Part shown: positions 1 to 11,782 of the stretch, piece by piece
Layout: each line of letters starts with the position of its first letter
Numbering within the stretch: position 1 is the stretch's first letter
Program-made: the position numbers and the translations under genes
Assembly: GCA_030549335.1 (NCBI GenBank)
Contig: CM060198.1
Coordinates: forward strand, 49,565,353-49,629,352
DNA length: 64,000 nt
Direction of reading: 5' to 3'
Source of the DNA: Pontederia crassipes
Lineage: Eukaryota; Streptophyta; Magnoliopsida; Commelinales; Pontederiaceae
The notes under the pieces: generated by a model
The model's database searches: none
Told to the model about the DNA's origin: nothing
What the model saw: the letters and a program-made list of their open reading frames with translations, nothing else

Positions 1-494
1 CATCTAAAATAGTAGAGCCCGTGATTTATTTTTCTCTAAACGATTTTAGAATTGCATTTTTAAATCAAAGAGCATCGAATAAGTAGCCCTATACAAGAGA
101 AAAAAAAAGTGTCCAATAAAACCCTAGTTCATAATGTGGCCAAAATATTTCTATATGTTTCACATGCCACTCACTCTTAATCTATTTTACTTGACGCTGT
201 ATTATGTCATAAATGGACTACGTTTAATATATATATATATATATATATCAAATTTAATTTATAAGAAAATTGCTCTAAAATAATACAAAAAGAGCGGGAC
301 GTGTGAGTGTAGTACAACCCTAACAAAGTCAAATTTGTACTACACAGCTTGCTACCAAATGCAGAGCGATGCATCTCATCATTTGTGATATGCATGTTTA
401 CTTCTTCTTCTTCCCCGGCGTGTTCCCAAGATAAGGGCGAAAGAGCTCCCAAGAGAAGCTGCCTTCCAAGCTGCTCTCCAGCTCGAGCTCGTCC
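1..494. other. 5' flank of the ZIP gene
   Basis: AT-rich sequence with an (AT)n run near 229-249, becoming GC-rich from about 415 into the coding start. The last ~80 bases are probably 5' leader. I saw no clear zinc-deficiency element (RTGTCGACAY) and no other gene. Confidence 0.5.
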
Positions 495-2348
495 ATGGCG
501 AGGCGAAAAACCCTAAATAGGGTTCTCTGGGTCGTGCTGCTGCTCCTCCCCTTGCTCTTCCTCCAGTCCCATGCTCACAGCGGACATGGCACCGACACCG
601 GCAGCACAGACAGCGCGACGGACGCGGCGACGTCGACGGCCGACCTGCGGTCCAGGGGCCTCATCGCAGTTAAAGTCTGGTGCCTCGTCATCCTCCTGGT
701 GGGCACCTTCGCGGCCGGCGTTTCCCCCTACTTCTTCCGGTGGAACGAGAGCTTCCTCCTGATGGGGACGCAGTTCGCCGGCGGGGTCTTCCTGGGGACC
801 TCGCTCATGCACTTCCTGGCCGACTCCAACAGCACCTTTGCCGACCTGACGTCAAAGACGTACCCGTTCGCCTTCATGCTCGCCTCCGTCGGGTACCTGC
901 TCACCATGCTCGGCGACTGCGTCATTGTCACGCTGACGCAGGGCGCGAAGAAGCCGGGCAGAGTGGACGCCGAGAGGGCCACGGCCGAGGCGGCGCCGGG
1001 GCCCGATCTCCATCCGGCCTTCGTGCGGACGACCTCCTTCGGGGACACTTTGCTGCTCATCCTCGCCCTGTGCTTCCACTCCGTGTTCGAAGGCATTGCT
1101 GTCGGAGTTGCAGGTGTGAATATATTGCTTGTACAAGAACTAATTTCTACTCTTGGAATTTGCTCTTGCTTGATTTCTTGAGATAGAATTAATGCATGTC
1201 TCACATCTCGAGTTAGCTAAAATTTTCTGGCATTAGATTTTACTTGTTATCTTTCACTCCTTTGTCGATACATACATCATTTTAATCACAAGAATCGTAA
1301 GGGGGAAAAAATCTATTTTTTTGCCCTTTCTACGTAGCCTTTTTTTCAACCAGCTTAATTCTATAATTAAACTAGATGAGCTAATTAATGATCAAGTTTT
1401 TAAAGCGTTGGTATTATGTTTTAAACAGGTCATCTGTTATTAACAGCTTAGGTATTGGGTTTAGATGATTATTCCATCTAATTTAACAATTTAATTTCAT
1501 TTATTTCCTATGTTGAGTGTCAGTGCATGACATCCCATATTCTTAAGTAGATACACAAGGGCTTTTGTCTCTAAAGTCGGAGCGCGCTAGGGAATAAGCT
1601 CCGGCTTTCGTCTTAGCACTGAGAACTTGACACATAATGAGAAGAAGATCCAGTTGAAAGCTAAGTTAGCTAGCTGGAATTAGTCATCATACTTTTGGTT
1701 CTTATTGAACAGTTGAGGAAGTCTAATTAGTAATTACAGCTTCCAAAATATATAATTGTGATCTTATGCTATATCACATGCATGCATTTATATTCATTTG
1801 GTACGTTAATTAATTCAATTCATTTTATAATTAATGATTGGAAAGTTAGAATCTTTTTTGGAACATAAAAACCTTAATTACGTCAAGAAGCATGTAAATC
1901 AAATACAGTACCTGAATCCTAGCATTTAAATCATGTTGCCCCTCTCTTTTGATCAGACACCAAGGCCAATGCATGGAGGAACTTATGGACAATATATCTG
2001 CACAAAGTTTTCGCGGCCATCGCCATGGGCATCGCCCTGCTAAGGATGCTGCCCAAGAGGCCATTGCAGACCACGGTGGCCTACTCGTTGGCCTTCGCTG
2101 TGTCAAGTCCAGTCGGCGTCGGGATCGGGATCGCCATCGACGCCACGACTCAAGGAGCGGTGGCCGACTGGATCTACGTCATCTCCATGGGCATCGCCAC
2201 CGGGGTCTTCATCTACGTGGCCATCAACCATCTCATCGCCAAGGGCTTCAAACCTCACGAGCCGAGCTACTTCGACACGCCCTTCTTCAAGTTCCTTGCT
2301 GTGTTGGCCGGCGTTGGAGTCATTGCCATCGTGATGATATGGGATTAA
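495..2348 (+). CDS. ZIP family metal (zinc/iron/manganese) transporter, ZIP2-like
   Basis: Two exons, 495-1113 and 1957-2348, give a 336-residue protein. The intron has GT at 1114 and AG ending at 1956, and the split codon reads Asp, giving the family-typical join [14 protein letters not shown]. Seen: an N-terminal hydrophobic signal-like stretch (residues ~10-24) ending in a His-containing segment (HAHSGHG), then about eight membrane segments. Segment 4 carries HSVFEG (His195, Glu199) and segment 5 carries LHKVFAA (His222, Lys223), the metal-path motifs of the family. The loop between segments 3 and 4 (~150-178) is short and poor in histidine. Known of the family: ZIP proteins import divalent metals across plasma or internal membranes, and the segment 5 wording with [10 protein letters not shown] matches the plant ZIP2 branch. 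The ATG at 495 is the first in frame and precedes the signal-like segment. No break is visible, so it is probably functional. Substrate is inferred only. Confidence 0.93.
1114..1956 (+). other. intron of the ZIP gene
   Basis: An 843-base AT-rich intron bounded by GT (after GTTGCAG) and a TTTTGATCAG acceptor. Splicing restores the conserved ZIP sequence across the join. Nothing else was recognised in it. Confidence 0.9.
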
Positions 2349-2747
2349 ACTGAAGTGCGTGCAATTTCCAGTTTTAATTTGCTGTTTGTGAAGAACCGAT
2401 GTTTGCCATCGTGATGATATGTGATTTGCCTCAAGAAGACTTGATTTGCTTGCGTATATATACAGCTAAAGTGTGTACATTATTCGACGCTGTGCTTGAT
2501 TTTGTTTGTGTTGTATTTAATTGTAGAGCTTGTATATAAATGAGCACTGTTCTTCTGAGAATTGTATTATATGTTTTCACCTCTGTGTGAAGTTTGCGAG
2601 TGATGTTGATGATAAATAAAGATCTTATGAGTTTCATCGTTGCCGCGTGATTCTTGTAACTCATGAATGATTTATATGCTTGTTCATATTGTAAATCCTG
2701 CAGTGCTAACCATAAGATTATGAACCATTAATCATAAATCACTACGA

Positions 2748-2749
<2 letters not shown>
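2349..2749 (+). other. 3' untranslated/flanking region of the ZIP gene
   Basis: Follows the TAA stop. A possible polyadenylation signal AATAAA lies at 2615-2620, about 270 bases after the stop. A short phrase from the 3' coding end (GCCATCGTGATGATAT) recurs at 2405-2420, a small local duplication of the end of the coding region. Confidence 0.5.

Positions 2750-2802
<53 letters not shown>
2750..2802. repeat. (ATT)n microsatellite
   Basis: About 17 uninterrupted ATT units. Confidence 0.95.
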
Positions 2803-3043
2803 GTTATTGTTGTTATTGTGACGAAACTTTTTGTCACAAAAGAGTGAAAATTTGTCACGATAATGATATGTGACAGATTTATAATAAAATCGATTGGTCA
2901 CAATTGATTAAGCTAAAAAAATTTTTGTGACAAAATTGTGTCCTATCACATATTTTGTGACCATATTTTCATCATAAAGTTGACAATAAAATTTTAGAAA
3001 AAAAATTAAAAGATTGACTCCTCATAATTTTATGACATCTTTA

Positions 3044-3279
3044 TTTTTTTCGACATCTTTCTTTATTAATAGTTTAAAGGGTCTTTGGGGATAATAAATA
3101 TATTATTTAAATTATTAATAATAAATTTTTTCATTATTTTTTAATTATGATGAACTTCTGCACATTATTATCGTCATAATGGATATAATCATTTTATATA
3201 ACTTCTAATCTTATAAAATTATTTTTTGTTATCATGAATGATCTTTTAAGCTATTAGTAAAGAAAGATATCGAAAAAAA
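3044..3279. repeat. foldback (MITE-like) inverted repeat
   Basis: Arms of about 40 bases at 3044-3083 and 3240-3279 are inverted copies with a few mismatches, sharing the phrase TTTTTTTCGA(C/T)ATCTTTCTTTA. The AT-rich centre also pairs weakly. No clear target duplication was found, so the family is unknown. The sequence just upstream (2815-2990) carries further short complementary phrases around TTGTGAC/GTCACAA and may belong to the same or another relic. Confidence 0.45.
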
Positions 3280-3324
3280 TGAAAAAAAAGTCTAATTCAC
3301 ACGCTCATTTTTACACACACACAT

Positions 3325-3359
<35 letters not shown>

Positions 3360-3369
<10 letters not shown>

Positions 3370-4369
3370 TGATTACTTCCTTTGGTATTTCACATATATA
3401 TAATTGAAAATATGTCCTTGCGAGTTGAATAAAAACACTTAATTCGTATGCCAAAAGGAACATAGTTCTTCAAACTATCTTTATAATCTAAATGACTTGA
3501 GTATATACAAAATCTTATTAGGTAGAAGGAAAATCCTAAGCACAAATCCACAAGATTAACAATTCCATGGGCTATATATTATATATTTGATTATACATTC
3601 CAATATCAAGGCAATTCAATTTGGATCTTATGTATATGCCTAGATATATACGAAATAAGCTATAGTTAAGAAACAAATTGCTAATTAATTTTCTTTAAAT
3701 TAATTTGCTTATGAACAAATTGGTACGATATTTAAGAGTTCAACGGTTGTGCCACCCTTTTGAAGGGTAGCACTTTATTTATTATCATTGAATTCGTGAT
3801 AGATGATAGATTATTAAAAAAAATAGGCATTTCCCTGTGGGTTCAACTTTGGTAACAAAAATTCGTCACACCAATATTACAAGTGATGCGAGTAAATATT
3901 TGTTTGAAGGTGTGCATGATGATATTTTATAGATCAAGTTTCAATTTGTTGATGTTTAGGACTACTTTTAAAATGTTATTTGCTGTAGAATAAATTAACT
4001 TATCAAGATTTAATGTGCACTAATTTGAAATTGCCATTTTTTAATCTATTATTTGAACATTTAGGCCTTTGCTACATTATTATCCCGTTCTTTCTATATT
4101 TGAAGCGCGTGATAATATATATATATAGAGAGAGAGAGATAGAGGGGTCAATGGATATACAGTGCATGTTTAAGGCTGTAAAAAAAACATGTCAGACAAA
4201 TTAACCACCGTCGAGGACGCACGAAGCAAACTCTGCCCTATCAAATTCATCCATTGATTTAAATCTAATGACTCAAATAGAAGAGTTGTAATTTACAGCT
4301 TTTTTATCAAAATGATAACTACTCATTCATTAATGGATCATGCAAAATGTTTATGGAGGATCTCCAAAG
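3360..4369. other. AT-rich intergenic sequence
   Basis: Contains an (AC)n/(AT)n stretch just before (3312-3360) and a TATATA/GAGAGA run near 4117-4140. No coding, RNA or transposon ends recognised. Confidence 0.5.
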
Positions 4370-4684
4370 GGCGTTCGTTCGTTGCTCGACGTGCAAAAGT
4401 TGTTAGCTGATGTGCCACCAAGTTTGAACTTCTCTAGCAGTGTCTAATATTAAAGTTCACAAAGAATGAAAGCAAAGATTTGATGTCCATAATCAAGTTT
4501 TGTGCCCTTCAAGGAATGCCCGATTGACAATTGCACAAGAGTAGGGCCAGGGACTTAGAATCTCAGATACCCAACTTGATTTCCAACTTCATTCTTTTCA
4601 GAATTCTCCAAGCCTCCAATTCCAACACCGTATAGCCTTGACGTCAAACAACTCCTACACCAATGAATTCAGAGTTGTGAGATT
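4370..4684 (-). mobile_element. LINE remnant: C-terminal part of an RNase H domain
   Basis: Read on the minus strand, degraded frames give the tail of the RNase H-like domain found at the end of plant L1-type LINE polyproteins, including the phrase SSNLVAHQLTTFARRATNE, which resembles the usual 'R.AN.VAH.LA..A' ending. The N-terminal side of the same domain lies at 7652-7890, beyond the CACTA element, in the order expected for a minus-strand LINE cut by that element. Several stops and shifts; dead. Confidence 0.6.
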
Positions 4685-7651
4685 CACTACAAGAAAATTG
4701 TCGAATAGCGACACAAATTAGCGTCTAATAGCATTCAATAGCGTCGTTATTGAGTCGACAAGTAGAGACGCTAAGTGCCTCTCTATAGCATCCATTTAGC
4801 ATCGTATTAGCATCACAAATTATCGACGCCAAAGCGACGCTATTTTGGTGTTATTATCACGCGCAAAATTAATAAATGTGCGACAGATGGTAGCGTTGTA
4901 TTGGTGTCGCAAGCATGCGACGCTAAATTAGCGTCACTGTGAACGTGACGCTAAGTCAACACTAATATAATACGCGGTATCAGTGCCGACCTCTTGCGTT
5001 GTAGTGGCGTCGACCGTGACGACGCTAACTTAGCGTCACATGGTTGGCGACGCTAAGTAGACGCTAGTTTGCGCTCTTTTTAGTATAGTATATATAATAC
5101 TAACTACACTATAGAATACTATATTGTATTATATTATATAATATAATATTATACAATACTATATAGTACTAACTACACTATACAATATAATACAATGCTA
5201 TACTATACTATTCTATTATATAATACACAAAAAGTAATATACATACTATACATACATTATACTTCAATTTCCAAATTTCAAAATCCGAGGAATAGTGCTT
5301 TTTCATTTTCTATGAAATTCAAATGTTGATTTTCGGAGATCCGACCGTCGGATCATCATGAAATTTGTACCCCCCCTAGATAACTTCAACAAAGATTTTT
5401 CAGTCTTTTTTTTGCGATTTTAGGTGGCCGAACAATAGAGTTAAGAACCTAGAAAAAAAGACTTCCGATGGTGCCCGACATGAGTCCGATAGGAGTCGGT
5501 CGAAATGAAAATTATGAACTCGTAGAGATCGACGCGAGCTGTCCACTCGCACAAGAGTCGCGGCGATCGGAGGTCGAAAGAAATTCAATAAAATAGGTAA
5601 AGTTTCGAAATAAAAGCAATCAGTTCTCCACAGTCCTAACTGGGATTGCAACGAAAAAATAGGCATTTCGAAGGTCTTGGGAAGGTAAGGCGTCGCAAAC
5701 TTTTGACGTTTCACGTCTTTTCCATTTTCTCCGATTCTCAAAATACCCATTTTTTGTAATTTTAAAAATTCATCAAAACTTCCGCCTCTCCTAAGAAATC
5801 TAAAAATGTGCATTCTTGGAAATTGGACTTTTCGGGAGTGCTCGAGACAATCTCGATTAGTCGACATAGAGTTTTCAAATTTTTTTCAAGAAATGTTGAT
5901 TTTGTTAGAATTTTTTTGTATCCAAACTTAATAAGAGTGGTCTATTTTGTTTCGTGCACCTTATAAAATATTAAAAAATCTAAAAAATCGGACCACTCAA
6001 AACTTCATAGAATGGTCTCGTTTGGTCGACATACAATTCTTGAATTTTTCTGACGACGTCGATATTGTTCTCTTATATATGTTATTTGTACTCAATATAT
6101 AACATATACACATATTACATATACATATACATATATACATATACATTCACATATACATTACATATATGTTGATATACATATACATTCACATATGCATTCA
6201 ATCGATTATTTTGGTGCCTCCGCAACATCGCAATAGCAACATACTCATCCTAGCGTCACAATTGCGTCACAATCACGTCGCCTATTTGCGACACCACTCT
6301 TTATAGCGTCATAATAACGTCGTCTACTTGGGATGCTAATTCAGCGTCTAAACATTGTGATGCTAATGTGATGCGACGTTCTACTTTAGCGTTGCGACAT
6401 TGGAGGCGCTAAAGTGCGGCGCTATGCGACGTACTTTATGAATGATTATCAATAAGAATTGAATTAAAATATGTTGTCGTAGTGTTACAATAAGGTGTTT
6501 CGCTAATTGGCGATCCGTGTGCCCAGCAAAGAACGAATCCTAACCGTCCATTTTCTTTTATCTGATGCTCCTCGCGCGTTCGCCATCTTCTGTGCCCACT
6601 TGGTTGCAATAAAGCTCGGGCGGCGCCTCCTCTTCCTCCTCCACCTCCAGTTGCTACCGTCTCGACACCGATTCCAGCTCCTTATCCTATTGCTGCTGCT
6701 CCGACACCAGCTCCGGCTCCTCCTCCTCCTCCTCTTGCTGCCATGACACCGGCGGCACCTCCTCCTCTCTGTTGATGTCGTCCTGATGCCGCCCGGACAC
6801 ATCCTCCTCTTCCTCATGCTGCTGCCTGACGCCGCCCGAATGCCACCGCCTCCTCCTCCTCCTCCTCCTGTTGATGCTGCCCCGATGCTGCTCGAACGCC
6901 GCCTCCTCTTCCTCCTCATGCTGCAGCCTAGACGCCACCCGGATACCTCCGCTCGGATGTCAGCGCTGCCTCCTCCTCGTCATGTTGCTGCTGCCCCAAT
7001 ACCACCTCCTCCTCCTCCTATTGTTGCTGGCTGACGCCGCTCGGATGTCGTCGCCTCCTCCTTGCTGCTACCTCGACGCCGCCTGGATGCCGCCTCTTTC
7101 TTCTCCTCCTGTTGTTGCTGCCCTGATGTAATTTGATGTAATGGAAGTTATAATTGAATGTAAATGATGTAATGGAAGTTGTAATTGAATGAATTTGATG
7201 TAATTTGATCCAATATTTCATTCCATTCGTTGAATGGTATCAACAATATGAATGTAAATGAAAGAGTTAATGACAGTTGTTGGCGCAATGCCATTTCATT
7301 AATTAGTGTATCTTTCACGTCGCAATGGCGTCTCAGCTCTTAGCGCTACATTAGCGTCGCAATGGCGTTGCAACGTCGTAGCGCCACAGTAGCGACGCAA
7401 TGGAACTGAGATATAGCGCCATATTAGTGTTGCACTGTAGCGTTGTATCGTCATTGAGGTAGCATCGACATATTTAATGTCGCTTTAGCATCAACATAAC
7501 GACGCATATTAGCATTTCACGATGTCAATTTTCTCGTCATTACAATGTTGTGGTAGCGCGGCGGTTCGACAGTAATAGCGTCGACAAACTCATGGGTGCG
7601 AAGTCGATGCATTAGAGGCTATACTCGCTAATCGAACTTTCTCTTGTAGTG
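4685..7651. mobile_element. non-autonomous CACTA (En/Spm) DNA transposon, ~2.97 kb
   Basis: Starts CACTACAAGAAAA and ends with its inverse, CTCTTGTAGTG. Flanking triplets are ATT on the left and ATC on the right, a near-match to the 3-bp target duplication of the family. Both ends (about 4700-5060 and 6220-6440, 7310-7620) are filled with short repeats in both orientations built on AGCGTC/GACGCT, the sort of subterminal sites bound by CACTA-encoded proteins. No transposase is visible. The interior holds an AT-rich tract (5085-5260), unrecognised sequence around 5280-6060 and a GC-rich low-complexity block (about 6500-7125). It interrupts the LINE RNase H remnant on either side. Confidence 0.88.
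6500..7125. repeat. GC-rich CTC/GCC low-complexity block inside the CACTA element
   Basis: Imperfect trinucleotide-like repeats (CTCCTC, GCTGCT, GCCGCC), open in several frames on both strands as poly-Leu, poly-Pro or poly-Arg. The left edge (about 6500-6640) is less repetitive. It may be a scrap of captured host sequence, but I recognise no protein. Open frames here are best explained by composition. Confidence 0.6.
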
Positions 7652-7888
7652 ATCGTATAATAAAAAGCACCCCCAATTTTATTTGACCCGATGAAAGATC
7701 CATCTGAGATGAGTTTCATCCCCCCGGTGGGGCTCCCACTGGGCCATGGCATGACCTTGGAGGTAAGTTGTCTCAGGTTCTTGACTCACAAACATATTCA
7801 TTAAAGTTTGCCCAGACTCTCACAGCGGTTGCCCTCTAGAGGGAAAGAACACCTCATTTCTGACCATCCAAATGGCCCAAAGGGTGAA

Positions 7889-7890
<2 letters not shown>
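7652..7890 (-). mobile_element. LINE remnant: start of RNase H domain
   Basis: On the minus strand this gives WAIWMVRNEV and, further on, PTGGMKLISDGSFIGS, matching the linker and first strand (W.PP..GW.K.N.DGSF) of the RNase H domain in plant LINE polyproteins. It ends at the CACTA insertion point; the rest of the domain is at 4370-4684. Confidence 0.6.

Positions 7891-7930
<40 letters not shown>
7891..7930. repeat. (AT)n microsatellite
   Basis: About 20 AT units next to the LINE remnant. Confidence 0.9.
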
Positions 7931-7932
<2 letters not shown>

Positions 7933-9146
7933 CTTCCCTACATGATTTTTTTCTTGGATTGACCATAGTTATATTCTTTATCGTTCACTCTCTTGTATTA
8001 AGAACTATTATCATTTAATTAATTTTCTAAAATCGAGTAAAGAGTATAACGCAAATCCGAAGCTACTAACCTTCGTCTTCTCGTAATTTCGAGAACCAGC
8101 TCGGGTGACCTTACTTATATTTGACTTAATATTAGAATTATTTTTTATATAATAATTATATATATATATATTGCATGCATTAAGTATTTTAGACTTGACC
8201 ACATAGGCGCATTTTTATATTTTAATATAATAAGAGAAATATTTTTTAAAAATAAAATGAATTTTTAAAAATTTCAAACAACATATCAGTATATATTATT
8301 AAAAAAAATAAAACTGTGTGGGAGTTCGGATCCCAAGATTATAGGTGGGTTCGCCCATGCTCACCTAGGCTTCCATCATGACTTAATCGGTAATCTATTA
8401 ACATATATAACTAAGATTTTCAGCTAAAGGAGGGCATGGTGTGTTCATTATCTTATTCTATTCAACTTAATTCTCTTGTGAAGACTTCATTAATTAAAAC
8501 GGATGGATTAATTAATTGTTCATTAACGGAACAATTTGAAGCCCCTTATATAAGACATTACATTTGGGACTAGGCCACGTTGTGGGTGGGCCTTGTGCAT
8601 AAGGTTATATTGACAAAAACAATTAAATGGCATAAGTTTACGCCACATTTTCATTTTTCAAAATTAGAGGTACATGTTTGTGCCATATTTTTATGAAATA
8701 TGAATTAATTGTTATAATTTTTCATTAGAGAAAATGAAATTAATGTAGGGGAGCTAAGTCATATTTCAAGATCGTGATCTCGATCTAAAACCATAAATAA
8801 TTTTCTAAAAAAAGAGTTTCATATTTTAGTCTGTAATTCTTGAAAGTATAAAATTCAATTTTAATTGTACATTTGTTTATTAATTCAATGCCTTATATAC
8901 GTTTTATTGTCGGAAAGTTTCCAAAGTGATAATGTATACATAATAAAGAGCCCATTATTTTTTATATGATGTTGATTAAATTTTAAGAAAATTATTATGT
9001 TTAAAGAAGAAAATACCATGCAAGAAAAGCATATAAAATGTTGTTAATGTATGAAGAAAGTAGAAACAACGAATCGGAGCTTTGGTTTTTACACAAAGTA
9101 AAAGAAAAAAGTATAAGAAAATTCACAAATGTTGACCTAACAACTT
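7931..9146. other. AT-rich intergenic sequence
   Basis: No gene or transposon end recognised before the tRNA gene. The open frame crossing 9038-9316 overlaps the tRNA and is not considered real. Confidence 0.5.
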
Positions 9147-9227
9147 GTCAAGATGGCCGAGTTGGTCTAAGGCGCCAGTTTCAGGTACTGGTCCGAAAGG
9201 GCATGGGTTCGAATCCCATTCTTGACA
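9147..9227 (+). tRNA. tRNA-Leu (anticodon CAG)
   Basis: 81 bases fold as a class II tRNA. The acceptor stem GTCAAG pairs with CTTGAC, followed by discriminator A at 9227. The D arm has the box A-like TGGCCGAGTTGGTCTAAGG, the anticodon stem is CCAGT/ACTGG with loop TTCAGGT (CAG at 9182-9184), there is a short variable arm, and the T arm holds GGTTCGAATCC. A T-run follows at once, serving as a polymerase III stop. It decodes CUG leucine codons. No intron is visible. The 3' end is repeated downstream (see the repeat entries). Confidence 0.92.
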
Positions 9228-10495
9228 CTTTTTTTCCCAAGCGGCTAAAAAATACTCTTCCTATTTTTTTCCATTTTCTTTTTCCATTCTTGACACATTT
9301 TTTCCCAAGCGGCTAAAAAATACTCTTCCTATTTTTTTCCATTTTCTTTTTCTCATATTCTAACCTTTTCACATTTTACACATAAAAAAAACTTATAATA
9401 TTTTCTTAGTTCCCTCTCGTCCATTTCTAGATCATAATTTTTTCTTTATCATGCAACAACAAAAAAAAAGTTTGATGATGTTCAAAGTTTTGAACATATT
9501 GTGAGCCAGCGAAGCTTTCATTGGGACTACACAGATTGTTAGCCACTATCATAAGGGTTGTTTGATGCATTATCAATTTAATTAAGTAGTAATTTAAGTC
9601 ACCACTTATCACCATTTAAATTATTAATAATATTGGTAATATACATAATGGTTAAGATATTTAGAGAGCAAATAATCAAAATGTTCTTAAATAGTATTTT
9701 ACATGTTCATCATATAGTATCATAAATAAGCCAAAAATGGAAAAGTAAATATAGACAAATTAATATGAGCCAAACTTAAGAAAATGTAGTTAAAGATATT
9801 TATATACTAATAAAATATTAAAATTAAAAAAATTATAAAATGAATATTTTTATCAAAATGTATGTCAACTAATTAATAATCTGAAAAGTCAATCACTTGT
9901 CTGCTATTTGAATTTTCAGTGAGAAACAGCGGCGGAGTCGGACTCAATTTCAACTGGGTTCACAAATGACTCTAATAATTTTTAAATTATTATTACATAA
10001 AATGATATTTTTTTATATTTTTTCAATTATAATGCATAAAAGCATTAATTTTAGTTATCAAAATCATTTCGATTTTATATTTAAATATGAAAAAATTATG
10101 TATAAACTCAAGATTAAATGCATAATTATCAAATTATTAGGATATAAATGATATAAATAAAATATATTTATCATGTAATTGTATAACTTAAGTTAATTGG
10201 GACTAAATATAATTATTGAAGATATTATTCTGTTTTCTTATGCAATATAATAATATTATATCAAAAATCTAATAAGGACAAATGGATAATTGAAAAAAGA
10301 AATATATTTTTCATGATAATTAGTATAACATGTTCCATATATTTACGATGATAATCAAAATAAATTATATTTATTATCAATTGAAAAGTAAGAAAAATGA
10401 TGTGTTAGCATATTCAATTAATAAGATCATGAAATATATTCTCCTAATGATATATTAAATACTTTTTATATATGAAATTATATAATTTAAGCTAA
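9210..10495. repeat. tandem duplication, copy 1 (1286 bp)
   Basis: Nearly identical to 10496-11782. By eye I find about three substitutions and a one-base A-run difference. The left edge lies in the T loop of the tRNA-Leu gene; the right edge is a plain junction (GCTAA then CGAATCCC). AT-rich and apparently non-coding; short open frames occur in both copies at matching places but have no recognisable features. Confidence 0.95.
9216..9351. repeat. 68-bp tandem repeat starting in the tRNA 3' end
   Basis: Two units, 9216-9283 and 9284-9351, each opening with CCATTCTTGACAC (the tRNA 3' end) followed by a T-run and the phrase CCCAAGCGGC. The pair is repeated again inside copy 2 of the larger duplication (10502-10637), so this small duplication came first. 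Confidence 0.93.
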
Positions 10496-11782
10496 CGAAT
10501 CCCATTCTTGACACTTTTTTTCCCAAGCGGCTAAAAAATACTCTTCCTATTTTTTTCCATTTTCTTTTTCCATTCTTGACACATTTTTTCCCAAGCGGCT
10601 AAAAAATACTCTTCCTATTTTTTTCCATTTTCTTTTTCTCATATTCTAACCTTTTCACATTTTACACATAAAAAAAACTTATAATATTTTCTTAGTTCCC
10701 TCTCGTCCATTTCTAGATCATAATTTTTTCTTTATCATGCAACAACAAAAAAAAGGTTTGATGATGTTCAAAGTTTTGAACATATTGTGAGCCAGCGAAG
10801 CTTTCATTGGGACTACACAGATTGTTAGCCACTATCATAAGGGTTGTTTGATGCATTATCAATTTAATTAAGTAGTAATTTAAGTCACCACTTATCACCA
10901 TTTAAATTATTAATAATATTGGTAATATACATAATGGTTAAGATATTTAGAGAGCAAATAATCAAAATATTCTTAAATAGTATTTTACATGTTCATCATA
11001 TAGTATCATAAATAAGCCACAAATGGAAAAGTAAATATAGACAAATTAATATGAGCCAAACTTAAGAAAATGTAGTTAAAGATATTTATATACTAATAAA
11101 ATATTAAAATTAAAAAAAATTATAAAATGAATATTTTTATCAAAATGTATGTCAACTAATTAATAATCTGAAAAGTCAATCACTTGTCTGCTATTTGAAT
11201 TTTCAGTGAGAAACAGCGGCGGAGTCGGACTCAATTTCAACTGGGTTCACAAATGACTCTAATAATTTTTAAATTATTATTACATAAAATGATATTTTTT
11301 TATATTTTTTCAATTATAATGCATAAAAGCATTAATTTTAGTTATCAAAATCATTTCGATTTTATATTTAAATATGAAAAAATTATGTATAAACTCAAGA
11401 TTAAATGCATAATTATCAAATTATTAGGATATAAATGATATAAATAAAATATATTTATCATGTAATTGTATAACTTAAGTTAATTGGGACTAAATATAAT
11501 TATTGAAGATATTATTCTGTTTTCTTATGCAATATAATAATATTATATCAAAAATCTAATAAGGACAAATGGATAATTGAAAAAAGAAATATATTTTTCA
11601 TGATAATTAGTATAACATGTTCCATATATTTACGATGATAATCAAAATAAATTATATTTATTATCAATTGAAAAGTAAGAAAAATGATGTGTTAGCATAT
11701 TCAATTAATAAGATCATGAAATATATTCTCCTAATGATATATTAAATACTTTTTATATATGAAATTATATAATTTAAGCTAA
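10496..11782. repeat. tandem duplication, copy 2 (1287 bp)
   Basis: Second copy of 9210-10495. It begins with the last ~18 bases of the tRNA-Leu gene (CGAATCCCATTCTTGACA), so it carries the tRNA 3' end but no complete tRNA. The very small divergence implies a recent event. Confidence 0.95.

Noticed and set aside
513-1204. Long frames on the minus strand and in the other plus frames over ZIP exon 1
   Set aside because: Shadows of the GC-rich ZIP exon; only the chosen frame has membrane segments and the HSVFEG motif.
5400-5867. 155-residue minus-strand frame inside the first CACTA element
   Set aside because: No recognisable domain, unusual composition, and a position in the element where no conserved gene is expected.
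6503-7131. Several overlapping open frames rich in Leu, Pro or Arg on both strands
   Set aside because: They follow from CTC/GCC-type low-complexity DNA inside a CACTA element; no domain, start context or conservation argues for a gene.
9038-9316. 92-residue frame across the tRNA-Leu gene
   Set aside because: It overlaps a well-folded tRNA and its downstream repeat; incidental.
9210-11782. Possible CRISPR-like or satellite array
   Set aside because: Only two long direct copies with no spacer pattern; plant nuclear context.
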